Of a stretch of 39,970 nucleotides of DNA, positions 17,528 to 26,579 are shown piece after piece. The notes below the pieces were generated by a model. The model worked only from the letters and a program-made list of their open reading frames with translations, was not told the DNA's origin and searched no databases. Origin of the DNA: CAZWBR01 sp964632305. Its GTDB lineage: Bacteria; Bacteroidota; Bacteroidia; Bacteroidales; Prolixibacteraceae. The stretch covers positions 1-39,970 of the forward strand of contig CAZWBR010000038.1 in the NCBI GenBank assembly GCA_964632305.1. The letters are read 5' to 3'. Position numbers and translations under genes: made by a program. Positions within the stretch are counted from its first letter, which is position 1, and each line of letters opens with the position of its first letter.

Positions 17528-18766
17528 TCATTTCTTCTCCACCGGAGGTTTTTTATAAGGTTCAAGCTGGCTCTTGAATTTGATGATTAACTCCCGAAGG
17601 GCGGGCAGGTTCGTTTCACCCGATCTTAACTGTTCAACCTCCCAGGTTGGGGGAGTTCTCATCGCGGTAAGTTCACCCGCTTCAAGCAGGTTAGCTCCTG
17701 TTTCGGCAATGTTTAATCCTTCCTGCCAGGATGCCTCGGGATTACTGAGCCACTGGTTGCTTTGATCAACTACTTTTGTTATCCAGTCTTCTTTATCGGC
17801 GTCTGCCGGAAGGATATCGGCGGTACGTTTGCGAAAAAATCCCATGATGGCAGCGGCAGTGGAAGGATCGCGCACCGATCCGTCTTCGTAAAACACGCCG
17901 TGGACCGTACCCCACCCGCTGCGGACAATCATCAGTTCCCAGATATACCATCCTACTTTGGCATTCATATGTTCCTGGAGGGTGACATCGTAGGGGTTAG
18001 CCCGGGCAATGCAGCCTATCTCGCCGTTGATCAAAGGTTTATTGACTTTCGCTGCAAATTCTTTGGCCCGTTGGATATTGTTCCGGATCTGTTCGCGGGT
18101 CTGCATATAATCGTGAAACTGGAGAACATCGACATAATCGGCCAATTCAATCATTCCATCAACGAACGCCATCCCGATGGTTACCGGAGTATTGGGGTCG
18201 ATTTCATGAAAGGTTTTCGCCATGAACCTGCAATTCCCGAAGTTTCTTACCACCCTCTCCTTTGGGGTGGTCGGCCAGTCCGGTTCATTCATGACATCCC
18301 AGATGGCCAGTCCCGGTTCATTGGCGATCGCATCAGCGAGAAACTGAATCCATTCTCTTCCCAGGGCACGCTGAGTGGTATCCCGTAACCATGGGCCACT
18401 TCCCACAACGGGCATCACCCCAATGCCCCGTTCATGGCATTCCCGTACAAAATGCCTTAATTTGGCCGGAAGGTTCGCCTTGTCCTCGGTGTAGACCGCA
18501 TAGGGGACAAAAACACGAACCTGATTCAGATTGAGACTTTTGGCCAGGTTGAGGTCAAACTCAATGGTCGCGGAATCGTATTTAACCCAGCAATCGATAT
18601 GATGCCGTGGCACTGCTACATTGGCAGGAGTATAATTGAAACCCCTGATCAGTGAAGCATCCCTGGAACCTGTAAAGTCAAATTTCGTGGACTTTTTCTC
18701 CGGTGCGGCACAACCGGTCAGTAACAGGGCCAATAGAAACGAAAGGCCAATGACACAATTTTTCAT
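17528..18766 (-). CDS. GH5-like (clan GH-A) glycoside hydrolase lipoprotein
   Basis: A 412-residue lipoprotein (lipobox LLLTGC, Cys19) with a clan GH-A barrel. The N-terminal strand RGFNYTPANV, the acid/base Glu161 in WDVMNEPDW and the nucleophile Glu249 in PLINGEIG are where a retaining GH5-type enzyme would have them, with LQFHDY between. Similar proteins are labelled cellulase-family glycosylhydrolase or 1,4-beta-xylanase. With the GH10 gene broken, this may be the only backbone-cutting enzyme in the window. It has its own terminator, and another terminator separates it from the CBM9-like gene upstream. The exact family and the cut bond are not certain. Confidence 0.8.
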   Translation of the reverse strand: MKNCVIGLSFLLALLLTGCAAPEKKSTKFDFTGSRDASLIRGFNYTPANVAVPRHHIDCWVKYDSATIEFDLNLAKSLNLNQVRVFVPYAVYTEDKANLPAKLRHFVRECHERGIGVMPVVGSGPWLRDTTQRALGREWIQFLADAIANEPGLAIWDVMNEPDWPTTPKERVVRNFGNCRFMAKTFHEIDPNTPVTIGMAFVDGMIELADYVDVLQFHDYMQTREQIRNNIQRAKEFAAKVNKPLINGEIGCIARANPYDVTLQEHMNAKVGWYIWELMIVRSGWGTVHGVFYEDGSVRDPSTAAAIMGFFRKRTADILPADADKEDWITKVVDQSNQWLSNPEASWQEGLNIAETGANLLEAGELTAMRTPPTWEVEQLRSGETNLPALRELIIKFKSQLEPYKKPPVEKK

Positions 18767-19005
18767 AATCCGGTTAATTAATAGTTCGGTGATTTCAGGA
18801 ATTAAAAATAAGTATTAATAATGTAACAACCAATTTCATGGGCGATTATAACCACTTCTTTTTCAGTTGTAAGGATCCGCAATCTCAGGAAGTTTATTTT
18901 TCAATACCTGGGAGTCGGCAACAGGTTTAAAATTCAAACAGGATTTGATCGACCGGATAGGATGCTTTATTGTTTGAAAGCTTAGGAAGTCAGGATTGGA
19001 AACGC

Positions 19006-19061
19006 AAAAACCGTGAAGAACAAAGAACCAAAATAGGTTCCGATTGTTCTTCACGGTTTTT
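19006..19061 (-). terminator. Strong stem-loop terminator, symmetric
   Basis: Perfect 18-bp arms (AAAAACCGTGAAGAACAA at 19006-19023 with its complement at 19044-19061) with an inner GAACC/GGTTC extension. The ends are A-run and T-run, so it can stop transcription in both directions. It lies 30 bp after the CBM9-like stop (19091). The rest of 18767-19090 is the short leader of the GH5-like gene, with no further feature seen. Confidence 0.85.
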
Positions 19062-19090
19062 GTATTCCTAAAAAAATCCTTCAGGTCTGA

Positions 19091-19891
19091 TCAGTTATCT
19101 GTAAATTCGAGCAATCCGAACCGGGCAGGTTGATGAACATCCAGCCGGATGTCATAAACCGGGAAAAGCGTCGAGGTGGAGCGAAAGCGGTCATCCACGA
19201 AATTCCGATCTTGCCGGACGACCTGGAAGGCCCATTTGACCCCTGCTTTAGGGCGGTAGATATTTTGGAAATCGCTTAAAGCAGCAAACGGAATAGCAAA
19301 TTCCATCCGCCACATCTTGTCCTTGTCCTTATCATTATTGATAGTGCCTTCATAGGTTACATCAAATTTATATTCCGGGTTATAGCCTTTGATAAAGATG
19401 GTCCGGTTGTTATGGTATTGCCAGAGCACAACATAATCGTAGGCTGCCTTGGTTATATTGATTTCAAATCCGAAGTGCATATTGAGACTGTCGGGGATGG
19501 GTAAGCAAAAGAACTCGGCGCAATCATCGAGAAAAGGGCGGCCATCGAATTTGGTCTCGCGGGCGGTGAGGGAGGTGTCCTGACATTCGTAGAACAGATA
19601 AAGGTTCGCATCATCCCACATCATCCGGAAGGTTGAATTCTGTTTTTCGACAGGTTTATCGGCCCTGTAGAAATAATTGAGCGATTGTACTTCCGCCTTC
19701 TTCCAGGCTTCTTCGTCCATTTTGCCATCCACAACAATAGGTCCGCCGGCTCTTGCAACCTTATAAACAGGTTGTTCTCCGATGACGAGCTTCTTTTCGG
19801 TTTGAGCGAAGAGGGGAAGAGCTGCAGCAAGAGAGAGTAAAAGAGTCGTGATGCTCTTTAGTCCCAGGTAGTTAAAAATTACATGTTTCAT
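19091..19891 (-). CDS. Secreted CBM9-like carbohydrate-binding protein
   Basis: A 266-residue secreted protein: signal peptide to about residue 30 (ALPLFAQ), then a single CBM9-like/DOMON-type beta-sandwich. Recognisable family features are VVDGKMDEEAWKKAE, a strand MMWDDANLYLFYECQD, FLDDCAEFFCLP and the later RMEFAIPFAAL. Proteins of this kind bind xylan or cello-oligosaccharide ends or act as sugar-binding accessory domains; no catalytic residues are expected. No enzyme domain is attached, unlike in CBM9 xylanases. It stands alone between a possible promoter (20013) and a strong terminator (19006-19061). Confidence 0.82.
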   Translation of the reverse strand: MKHVIFNYLGLKSITTLLLSLAAALPLFAQTEKKLVIGEQPVYKVARAGGPIVVDGKMDEEAWKKAEVQSLNYFYRADKPVEKQNSTFRMMWDDANLYLFYECQDTSLTARETKFDGRPFLDDCAEFFCLPIPDSLNMHFGFEINITKAAYDYVVLWQYHNNRTIFIKGYNPEYKFDVTYEGTINNDKDKDKMWRMEFAIPFAALSDFQNIYRPKAGVKWAFQVVRQDRNFVDDRFRSTSTLFPVYDIRLDVHQPARFGLLEFTDN

Positions 19892-19919
19892 TTTTAAATA
19901 ATTTTCATTTAGAAGTCAA

Positions 19920-19989
19920 AAGGGAAGGCCACGATTGAAGGATTATTTACTCTCCCGGTTGGCGTTGGCCAAATCATGGCTATTCCCTT
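19920..19989 (-). other. Leader stem-loop before the CBM9-like gene
   Basis: AAGGGAA..GCCA.GATT on one side pairs with AATC.TGGC..TTCCCTT on the other (outer arms 19920-19926 and 19983-19989), about 15 pairs with small bulges. It begins 29 nt before the CBM9-like start codon, inside its probable 5' leader, so it may affect translation or RNA stability. Confidence 0.45.
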
Positions 19990-20005
19990 CCTTTAGATTA
20001 ATTAG

Positions 20006-20020
20006 TAAGCCTCAAATTTA
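20006..20020 (-). promoter_or_regulatory. Possible promoter for the CBM9-like gene
   Basis: On the minus strand TAAATTTG (complement of 20013-20020) is an exact match to the Bacteroidota -7 box TAnnTTTG. The -33 region is weak (TTTC 21 nt upstream). The leader would be about 115 nt. Confidence 0.35.
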
Positions 20021-20286
20021 AAAAATAATAGCAGGAATCAGAAACAGGAGTGAGGAATAGTTTTTCAAATTCAACGAGGTGCCCGCATATTGGGGATTCC
20101 CGTCGGAATTGCTCCATCACGGGATTAATTTTTTGCGATTGCAAATTGTTTTTTCAGACAACCAGGAGATTATTTGATTTTCCCTTTACAAGGTGGAAAT
20201 AATCAGGATTTTCGCCACAGATTGGTTATTGGATATTGAAATAGCTTAAAAAAAATTAAATATCTGAAAAAAAGTTTGTTTTTTTG

Positions 20287-20318
20287 TTTGTAATTGGAAA
20301 ATGTACTCTTTATATTTG
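20287..20318 (+). promoter_or_regulatory. Bacteroidota-type promoter upstream of the second SusC/SusD pair
   Basis: TTTG at 20287-20290, a 20-nt spacer, then TATATTTG at 20311-20318: exact matches to both boxes at normal spacing, the best promoter match in the window. Transcription would start near 20325, some 840 nt before the SusC start, and run through the three palindromic operator-like sites. A 128-codon open frame at 20394-20780 lies downstream but is not protein-like. Confidence 0.55.
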
Positions 20319-20675
20319 AAACCGAATTACAGCGCTGAGTATTTTTGTTTGGCTGTAAAGTAGGGTGCTGATAACTAAACTTATATGAACTGAATGCTTT
20401 CACTTTCTCATAATGGCGTTTACAGAGCAATCGACTTTAAAAGGCCGGTTGTAACTTCTGCGTCGTGCCGTAGCATTAAGAGGAGGATCGAAAGTATAGT
20501 TAATTCATCTGCTTTTATTACTTATGCTGGGCAGCATGAAGATTTTGTTTTGACGAAGGTACCTGATGCAGGTATTCAAAGAAAAAAGAGTGTCCCGGTA
20601 GGTCTTTTTGCCGACATTGATCAATGTAATTTTAATAGGTTAAGAACGAAGAGCTTTATTTTTTGCCCTTCTGCC

Positions 20676-20687
20676 GTTAACGTTAAC
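20676..20687. promoter_or_regulatory. LacI-type operator-like palindrome, site 1
   Basis: GTTAACGTTAAC, a perfect 12-bp palindrome with the central CG typical of LacI-family operators. It lies 351 nt after the predicted transcription start and 114 bp before site 2. Confidence 0.55.
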
Positions 20688-20789
20688 AGAATGCCGGGAA
20701 CAAACGTTACAGACATTGTTTCAATGAGATATGGGCGGAAGAATTGTAAATCGTTAAGGGAAAATGATTTGTGTTCCTGATTATTGACC

Positions 20790-20801
20790 GTTAACGTTAA
20801 C
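20790..20801. promoter_or_regulatory. LacI-type operator-like palindrome, site 2
   Basis: A second exact GTTAACGTTAAC. Its start is 21 bp from that of site 3, two helical turns, so two dimers could bind on the same face of the DNA. Confidence 0.6.
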
Positions 20802-20810
20802 AGCAGTTAC

Positions 20811-20822
20811 GTTAACGTTAAC
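20811..20822. promoter_or_regulatory. LacI-type operator-like palindrome, site 3
   Basis: A third exact GTTAACGTTAAC, preceded by GTTAC so the motif almost continues to the left. It lies 345 bp before the SusC start. The stretch 20823-21166 shows no clear promoter box or further motif. Confidence 0.6.
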
Positions 20823-21166
20823 ATGGGGTGTCTGACAGATAATACGGTTTTGTTGAAGAGAAATGGTCTGTTTCTCTGGCAGGGATCAGGGAAACCTAAT
20901 ACTCCGGTTCTTAAAGAAGTTACCGGTCTATGCGTGAATTAACAGTTGAAAAGAAAGTCAGGTTAAGTCTATATATAACTAAAAATGGAAAAGAGTTGTT
21001 TTTTGAGGAATGAATTTCTATTAACAGTTTAATTGAATTGCGTATGTGAAGATGAAAGAATTGTATTTGAGTATTCGGAATGTCTTTAGGGACTTCTTGT
21101 CAAAAGATTTATGACAACAATTAGAAATTACAGATTATCAATTATTAATTAACTTTATTTGAATTT

Positions 21167-24100
21167 ATGATGAAAAAGTGCAGATTAGTTCAAATAGCAA
21201 CGATGACCTTATCATTGTTGTTATTGTTTTCGCTTTGGAGTTTTGCACAGACCTCGAAGATACGGGGAACTGTATCCGATGATAAGGGAGCTCCAATGGT
21301 CGGCGTTACAGTAGTTGTGAAAGGTACGACTACCGGCACAGTTACTGACGCGAATGGTGGTTACCAGATTGATGTCCCTTCAAAGGCGACACTGACCTTC
21401 TCGTTTATTGGTTATACCGCACAGGATGTGCCGGTTGGCAATAAGACTGTGGTCGATGTTAAGCTTTTGACGAGCGATTTGCAAATCGAGGATGTGGTCG
21501 TGGTCGGATACGGTATTGTCAAGAAAAAGGACTTAACCGGGGCAGTGGCTTCAGTTAGTTCAGAAGCTCTTGTGGCCAGTTCGCCAACGACCGTACAGAA
21601 AGCCCTTCAGGGAAAAACCGCCGGGGTAGTCATTACCCAGGGTACCGGGGTTAATGCCAGTGCGACTATTCGTATTCGCGGTAACCGTTCGATCAGCGCT
21701 AACAACGACCCGTTGTTTGTAATCGACGGTGTTCCTTCATCGGGTGGTATCGAGACGATCAACCCGGGCGATATTGAATCGATTGATGTTTTGAAAGATG
21801 CTTCCTCTACTGCTATTTATGGTGCCCGTGGTGCCAATGGGGTTATTCTTGTAACAACCAAGAAAGGTGAAGTGGGAAAAGTTTCCGTACAATATGATGG
21901 TTATACCAGCGTTGGTTATCGTGACCGTTATCAGAAGACAATGTCAGCAGCTCAATATGTTGAATTTGTAAGGGATGGTGCCCGCAGATATACTTATGAC
22001 GGGAATGGCGGTTACGCCATCGATCCGGCCGGTTATGCTTCGGAAGAAGCCAATTATGATGAGGATATGAGTTTGACCTATCTGACCAACGATCCTTATG
22101 TTACTGAATCATTAAACAGAGCTTGGGAAGGCGGCGTATATAATCCGGCTAAACTTCGTAGTTTTAACTGGCAAGAGGCAGGTTTCCGCGATCATTCCGT
22201 TTCACAGAACCACTCCCTCAGCATCCGTGGAGGTACCGATAAGACCCAGGTATTTCTTTCAGGTTCGTTCCTCGATGCCCAGGACATTGCCCTTCAGTCC
22301 TACAATAAACGTTATACCATGCGTATGAACATTGATCAGAAGCTGGGTGATCGTTTCACGATGGGTGGTAGTGTCAACTTCTCCTACCGTACCTGGGATA
22401 ATGGTAAAGGTATCCCAACTTTCTGGAATCCACTGGCTACTCCGTATGTCTATACCGATCCGACCCAGAATGGTGACCCGGCATTAGGCCTGCTTGAGCA
22501 CCCCGGGAGTGAACCGTTACAGTATAACTCATTTTATGATCTGACCGGTGTTAAATATCAGAACAAGAATAACCGGTTGCAGCTGAATATCTACGGGGAA
22601 GCCAAAATTGTTAAAGGGCTGACCTATCGTGCCAACTTCGGTACTTCGCTTAATATTCAACAGGAACAGCGGTTCTACAGCCATTATTCCACTTCTTCAG
22701 GTTTTGGAAAGGCCCAGGCCAGACAAGCATTTAAATTTGACAGAAGCTGGACCTTTGAAAATATTCTGACTTATAACGCCAGGTTTAATGACCATTCGCT
22801 CACCGCAACCCTGGTGCAGGCCAACGAAAAATATGTCAATGAACCGGCAACCGTGGAAGGGATTGATCTCCCGATTGAAACACAGTTGTGGTACGCCTTA
22901 GGATCGGCAACTACCCAATCCGTCAGTTCCGGTTATACCCAATCAACGTTGATGTCGTACATGGGTCGTGTAAATTATTCTTATAAGGGCAAATACCTGG
23001 CAACCGCGGCGTTAAGGTACGATGGTGCTTCCCGTTTGTCTGAAGGCCATAAATGGGTAATGTTCCCATCGGGATCAATCGCATGGCGTATTTCTGACGA
23101 AGATTTCCTCCAGGGGAGCGACATCATCAGCAACCTGAAACTGCGTTTGAGCTACGGGGCAACCGGTAACTACTCTGTTAATCCTTACAGTACCATTGGT
23201 AAGATCACTTCAAGCCGGTACAACTGGGGCAAGACTGAAGGAGCTATGGGTTATGCACCCAGTTCACTTAACAGCCCGGCGTTGACCTGGGAAACCACCG
23301 GTCAGTACAATATTGGTTTGGATTTGGGTTTTCTTAACAACCGCATTTCGAGCACCATCGAATTGTATCGTTCGCACACCAATGATTTGTTGTTAACCCG
23401 TTCGCTGCCTACTGTCTCCGGTTTTGGAAGTATTACACAGAATGTTGGGGAGACCCAGAACCAGGGTATTGAAGTTTCGATCAACACGATCAATATTGAC
23501 AAGAAAAAATTCAAATGGACTACCGACTTAACCGGCGCCTACAATAAAGAAGAGATCGTTGCATTGGCTACCGGGAAAAAGGATGACATTGGAAACAAAT
23601 GGTTTATTGGTTACCCCGTCGCTACTTTCTATGACTATGTTGCCGCACCTAAAGTGTGGGGTTATTCGAAGGAAGATATGGATGAGATGGCAAAATTCAA
23701 TGCCAACGGATCCAACTATAAACCCGGCGATTTACGACTGGTTGACTTTAACGGGGACTACAAGATCACCGATGTTGACCGTAAGATCAGGGGCTCAAGA
23801 CCTCCGAAATACACTTACAGCATAACCAATAATTTCACCTACGGACCTTTCGATTTGTATGTATTTATGCATGGTGCGGCTGGTTATACCGTTAACTGGG
23901 ATCCCGGTTACGGACCTGGCGGACGTTACAATACGGTTCAAACGAGCACAGGCTATTGGACACCTAATAACACCGAAACCAAGTTCATTGCACCGCATAC
24001 TGATATGCAGATGCCAAGTAACGTATCGGCCATGTATTTCTGGAAAGGCGACTTCCTGAAAGTTGATGATATCACTTTCGGATATACCTTACCTTCCACT

Positions 24101-24268
24101 CTGACCAAACGTGTTCAGGTGAAAAATGTACGCGTGTATGCTAAAGTTCAGAATCCGTTTATCATCACCAAGTTTGAAGGAAACGATCCGGAAGGCTCCA
24201 TCGGTGGCGGAGGTGATCAGGGTTGGACTATGAAAACCTATATGTTTGGTTTAAATCTGACATTCTAA
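21167..24268 (+). CDS. SusC/RagA-family TonB-dependent outer-membrane transporter
   Basis: A 1033-residue TonB-dependent transporter, here of the glycan-import type. In order: signal peptide (about 1-28, ending SFAQ), carboxypeptidase-D-like domain (about 31-105, GAPMVGVTVVVKGTTTGT), plug beginning VVVVGYGIVKKKDLTGAVA, the signature ESIDVLKDASSTAIYGARGA, and a long barrel ending MFGLNLTF. ATG-ATG at 21167/21170 gives two possible starts. It is followed 11 nt later by SusD. Placement between a xylan-binding/GH locus and the esterase cluster suggests import of decorated xylo-oligosaccharides (inference). Operator-like palindromes upstream suggest LacI-type control rather than a linked HTCS or ECF sigma factor, neither of which is present. 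Confidence 0.95.
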   Translation: MMKKCRLVQIATMTLSLLLLFSLWSFAQTSKIRGTVSDDKGAPMVGVTVVVKGTTTGTVTDANGGYQIDVPSKATLTFSFIGYTAQDVPVGNKTVVDVKLLTSDLQIEDVVVVGYGIVKKKDLTGAVASVSSEALVASSPTTVQKALQGKTAGVVITQGTGVNASATIRIRGNRSISANNDPLFVIDGVPSSGGIETINPGDIESIDVLKDASSTAIYGARGANGVILVTTKKGEVGKVSVQYDGYTSVGYRDRYQKTMSAAQYVEFVRDGARRYTYDGNGGYAIDPAGYASEEANYDEDMSLTYLTNDPYVTESLNRAWEGGVYNPAKLRSFNWQEAGFRDHSVSQNHSLSIRGGTDKTQVFLSGSFLDAQDIALQSYNKRYTMRMNIDQKLGDRFTMGGSVNFSYRTWDNGKGIPTFWNPLATPYVYTDPTQNGDPALGLLEHPGSEPLQYNSFYDLTGVKYQNKNNRLQLNIYGEAKIVKGLTYRANFGTSLNIQQEQRFYSHYSTSSGFGKAQARQAFKFDRSWTFENILTYNARFNDHSLTATLVQANEKYVNEPATVEGIDLPIETQLWYALGSATTQSVSSGYTQSTLMSYMGRVNYSYKGKYLATAALRYDGASRLSEGHKWVMFPSGSIAWRISDEDFLQGSDIISNLKLRLSYGATGNYSVNPYSTIGKITSSRYNWGKTEGAMGYAPSSLNSPALTWETTGQYNIGLDLGFLNNRISSTIELYRSHTNDLLLTRSLPTVSGFGSITQNVGETQNQGIEVSINTINIDKKKFKWTTDLTGAYNKEEIVALATGKKDDIGNKWFIGYPVATFYDYVAAPKVWGYSKEDMDEMAKFNANGSNYKPGDLRLVDFNGDYKITDVDRKIRGSRPPKYTYSITNNFTYGPFDLYVFMHGAAGYTVNWDPGYGPGGRYNTVQTSTGYWTPNNTETKFIAPHTDMQMPSNVSAMYFWKGDFLKVDDITFGYTLPSTLTKRVQVKNVRVYAKVQNPFIITKFEGNDPEGSIGGGGDQGWTMKTYMFGLNLTF

Positions 24269-24279
24269 TCAAAAAAACA

Positions 24280-26364
24280 ATGAAGATGAAATTTATTAAG
24301 AATACATTGATATTGGCCGGATTGGTATTGTTAAATATATCCTGTTCCGACTTTCTTGAAGAGAAAGGTTATAATGCCGACTACACCTATTACAATTCAT
24401 CTGCAGGGTTCGACGCATTAACAATTTCCTGTTATCAGCAGACCCGCTGGAGTGCTAATGGGGAGAACCACATGAGTATTGAAGATATGGGAACCGATAT
24501 CTGGATGCTTGGTGGTGACGGGGGTAACCGCGATGCTTTTGGTCAATTCCTTGCCTCGGCGATGACTCCTCAAAAGGATATATGCAGGTATTTCTGGGAT
24601 AACAATTACAAGGGTATCTCATCCTGTAACCTGGCATTGCAAATGATCGATGCAGCTGATCTGCCCGAGGCCACCAAATCCATTCGCAAGGGGGAGATTC
24701 TTTTCCTTCGTGCCTACTACTACTATGAACTTGCCGTTCAGTTTGGCGACATCCCGTTGGTGCTTACCCCGGTTGATGAACCCAAAACCGATTTCCTGCG
24801 TGTACCTCAGAAAGAGATCTGGGCTCAGGTCATCTCTGATGCCAGACAGGCCTGGGATTTACTTCCCTGGGCATCCAGCGGAAAAGTAACCGGTAACTGG
24901 GGCCGCGCCAGCAAAGGGGCCGCAGGTCATTTATTGGCAAAGACTTATATGTTCCGTTACGGCGATACATTTGCCAAGAACCAGTCGGATAGTAAAATGA
25001 ACGAAGACCGCGGAGGTAAAGCAACAGACCTTGACTCGGTAATTTATTATGCCAGTCGCGTAGCAAATTATGGCGAAGGCGCCGGAAGTGGTAGCCCACA
25101 CGCTTTGGCTCCTAATTATTCTGATCTTTGGGGATGGAACCAGAAAACAGGTATTACCGCCGAATATGCCGGTAACGAAATCCTTTTTTCTGTTGACTTC
25201 TCATCAACGGCCTTCTACAATAACGTTGCCGCCACTGACGTAGGTGCCGGAAACCAGTTGCACCTGTTCTACACCGGTCAGATGGAGAACTATGCATTGA
25301 CGACAAAACTCGAAAGTGGAACCAGCGTTTCATGGGGTGGCAATGTCGGAATTACCAGGGATTTGATCACCGGTCGCCCATGGAGACGCCTGTGCCCAAC
25401 CGATTGGTACTACAAGGATAATGGCCTCTATGCTGCCAAAAACTATGAAACCGGTAAATTGGGTAAGCTGGTCGATTCACGTCTGTATAAATCACATCAC
25501 TGGGTATATTATTGCAACAATGCTGCTGCTAATGCCACCTGGCAGAACTATACCAACGCGGCAGGTTCGTTCGATCCGGCCAGTATTGGCATGGTTGCAG
25601 GTACGCAAAAATATACCGTTGGCGATACTGCACTGGTGTTGACCCTGGAAGATGTATCCAAACGCCCGGGCCCCGGTACCAAGATGGAAAAACTGGCTTT
25701 AGCCCGTGCAAAAGAGAAATATTTCCTTGTCCCAATGCTCTCTATCCGTACTCCTTTGACACGTGGTGAAGTTGCCGGTTACGATGTTATTACCAACAAC
25801 TTTCCTCCGTTGGCCAAATGGCTGGATAACCGTCGTGCATCAGCCAATGATATGGGTGGTTTCAGGAACTTCTTCAAGATGCGTCTGGCTGAAACTTACC
25901 TCTTATTATCGGAAGCTTATGCCCGTAAAGGTAATTTTGCCGATGCCGCCGAAACTCTCAACAAAGTTCGTGAACGTGCTGCCTGGAAAGAAGGTGAAGA
26001 AAAATATGTTCATTACTGGAAATACGACGGCGGATCTTACGATACACGTAAGGCCTCCACAATTAATGACATGAAGGTTTCAGCAGGGTTCATCGGCAGC
26101 TTTACCGGTGACGCGCTGACCGATTTTTATGTGGATGAAATGGCCCATGAAACCGCCGGTGAATTGAACCGTTTCAGCACGTTAGTTCGTTACGGTGCCG
26201 ATTACTGGTACAATAAAGTAAAAGCCTGCGATTATTTTGTTAGTAATGATAACGGTGTCAGTAACGGGAATATCAAGAAATACCATCGTTTCCGTCCGAT
26301 TCCGCAATCTCATATTGACAATACCAGTCCTGCAGATCCTAATGCTCAAAATTATGGTTATTAA
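24280..26364 (+). CDS. SusD/RagB-family outer-membrane lipoprotein
   Basis: A 694-residue lipoprotein that caps the SusC pore and binds the glycan. The start at 24280 is chosen because it gives a proper lipoprotein signal (LLNISC, Cys22); the open frame extends 19 codons upstream into the SusC gene but without signal character. SusD features: CSDFLEEKGYN after the lipidation site, EILFLRAYYYYELAVQFGDIPL, and the C-terminal RMAETYLLLSEAYARKG-like helix (here MRLAETYLLLSEAYARKG). It is longer than the usual 500-600 residues. Two terminators follow directly, so SusC/SusD form a closed transcription unit. Confidence 0.94.
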   Translation: MKMKFIKNTLILAGLVLLNISCSDFLEEKGYNADYTYYNSSAGFDALTISCYQQTRWSANGENHMSIEDMGTDIWMLGGDGGNRDAFGQFLASAMTPQKDICRYFWDNNYKGISSCNLALQMIDAADLPEATKSIRKGEILFLRAYYYYELAVQFGDIPLVLTPVDEPKTDFLRVPQKEIWAQVISDARQAWDLLPWASSGKVTGNWGRASKGAAGHLLAKTYMFRYGDTFAKNQSDSKMNEDRGGKATDLDSVIYYASRVANYGEGAGSGSPHALAPNYSDLWGWNQKTGITAEYAGNEILFSVDFSSTAFYNNVAATDVGAGNQLHLFYTGQMENYALTTKLESGTSVSWGGNVGITRDLITGRPWRRLCPTDWYYKDNGLYAAKNYETGKLGKLVDSRLYKSHHWVYYCNNAAANATWQNYTNAAGSFDPASIGMVAGTQKYTVGDTALVLTLEDVSKRPGPGTKMEKLALARAKEKYFLVPMLSIRTPLTRGEVAGYDVITNNFPPLAKWLDNRRASANDMGGFRNFFKMRLAETYLLLSEAYARKGNFADAAETLNKVRERAAWKEGEEKYVHYWKYDGGSYDTRKASTINDMKVSAGFIGSFTGDALTDFYVDEMAHETAGELNRFSTLVRYGADYWYNKVKACDYFVSNDNGVSNGNIKKYHRFRPIPQSHIDNTSPADPNAQNYGY

Positions 26365-26400
26365 TAGTTATTGAGTAGTGTTTGTGTTAGATTAGTTTAG

Positions 26401-26432
26401 TCCCGGACGATTTTACGTCCGGGATTTTTTTT
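26401..26432 (+). terminator. Terminator 1 after the second SusC/SusD pair
   Basis: TCCCGGACG (26401-26409), a 6-nt loop, CGTCCGGGA (26416-26424) and eight T. A textbook rho-independent terminator 36 bp after the SusD stop. Confidence 0.95.
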
Positions 26433-26433
26433 G

Positions 26434-26470
26434 ATCCGGAAGCCGGTTGGAGGTGATCCGGATTTTTTTT
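26434..26470 (+). terminator. Terminator 2, in tandem
   Basis: ATCCGGA (26434-26440) pairs with TCCGGAT (26457-26463) over a 16-nt loop and is followed by a run of eight T (26463-26470). Placed directly behind terminator 1. Confidence 0.65.
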
Positions 26471-26579
26471 GTCGTTCAGTATAGGATCGCCTGAGACCGG
26501 ATTCCTTCACGAAGATTATTGCCTTCCCGGCTAAATGGAAGTCTGAATGGTCGATGTGTTTCAATTGCGATAATCGTCC

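Noticed and set aside
20394..20780. 128-codon open frame on the plus strand after a good promoter match
   Set aside because: Its residue make-up is not protein-like, no family is recognisable, and an operator-like palindrome lies inside it. Kept only as a remark in the leader finding.
21050..21166. Promoter boxes close to the SusC-2 start
   Set aside because: Several TTTG-like strings exist, but none pairs with a TAnnTTTG box at normal spacing, and the TAACTTTA near 21150 is too close to the start codon.
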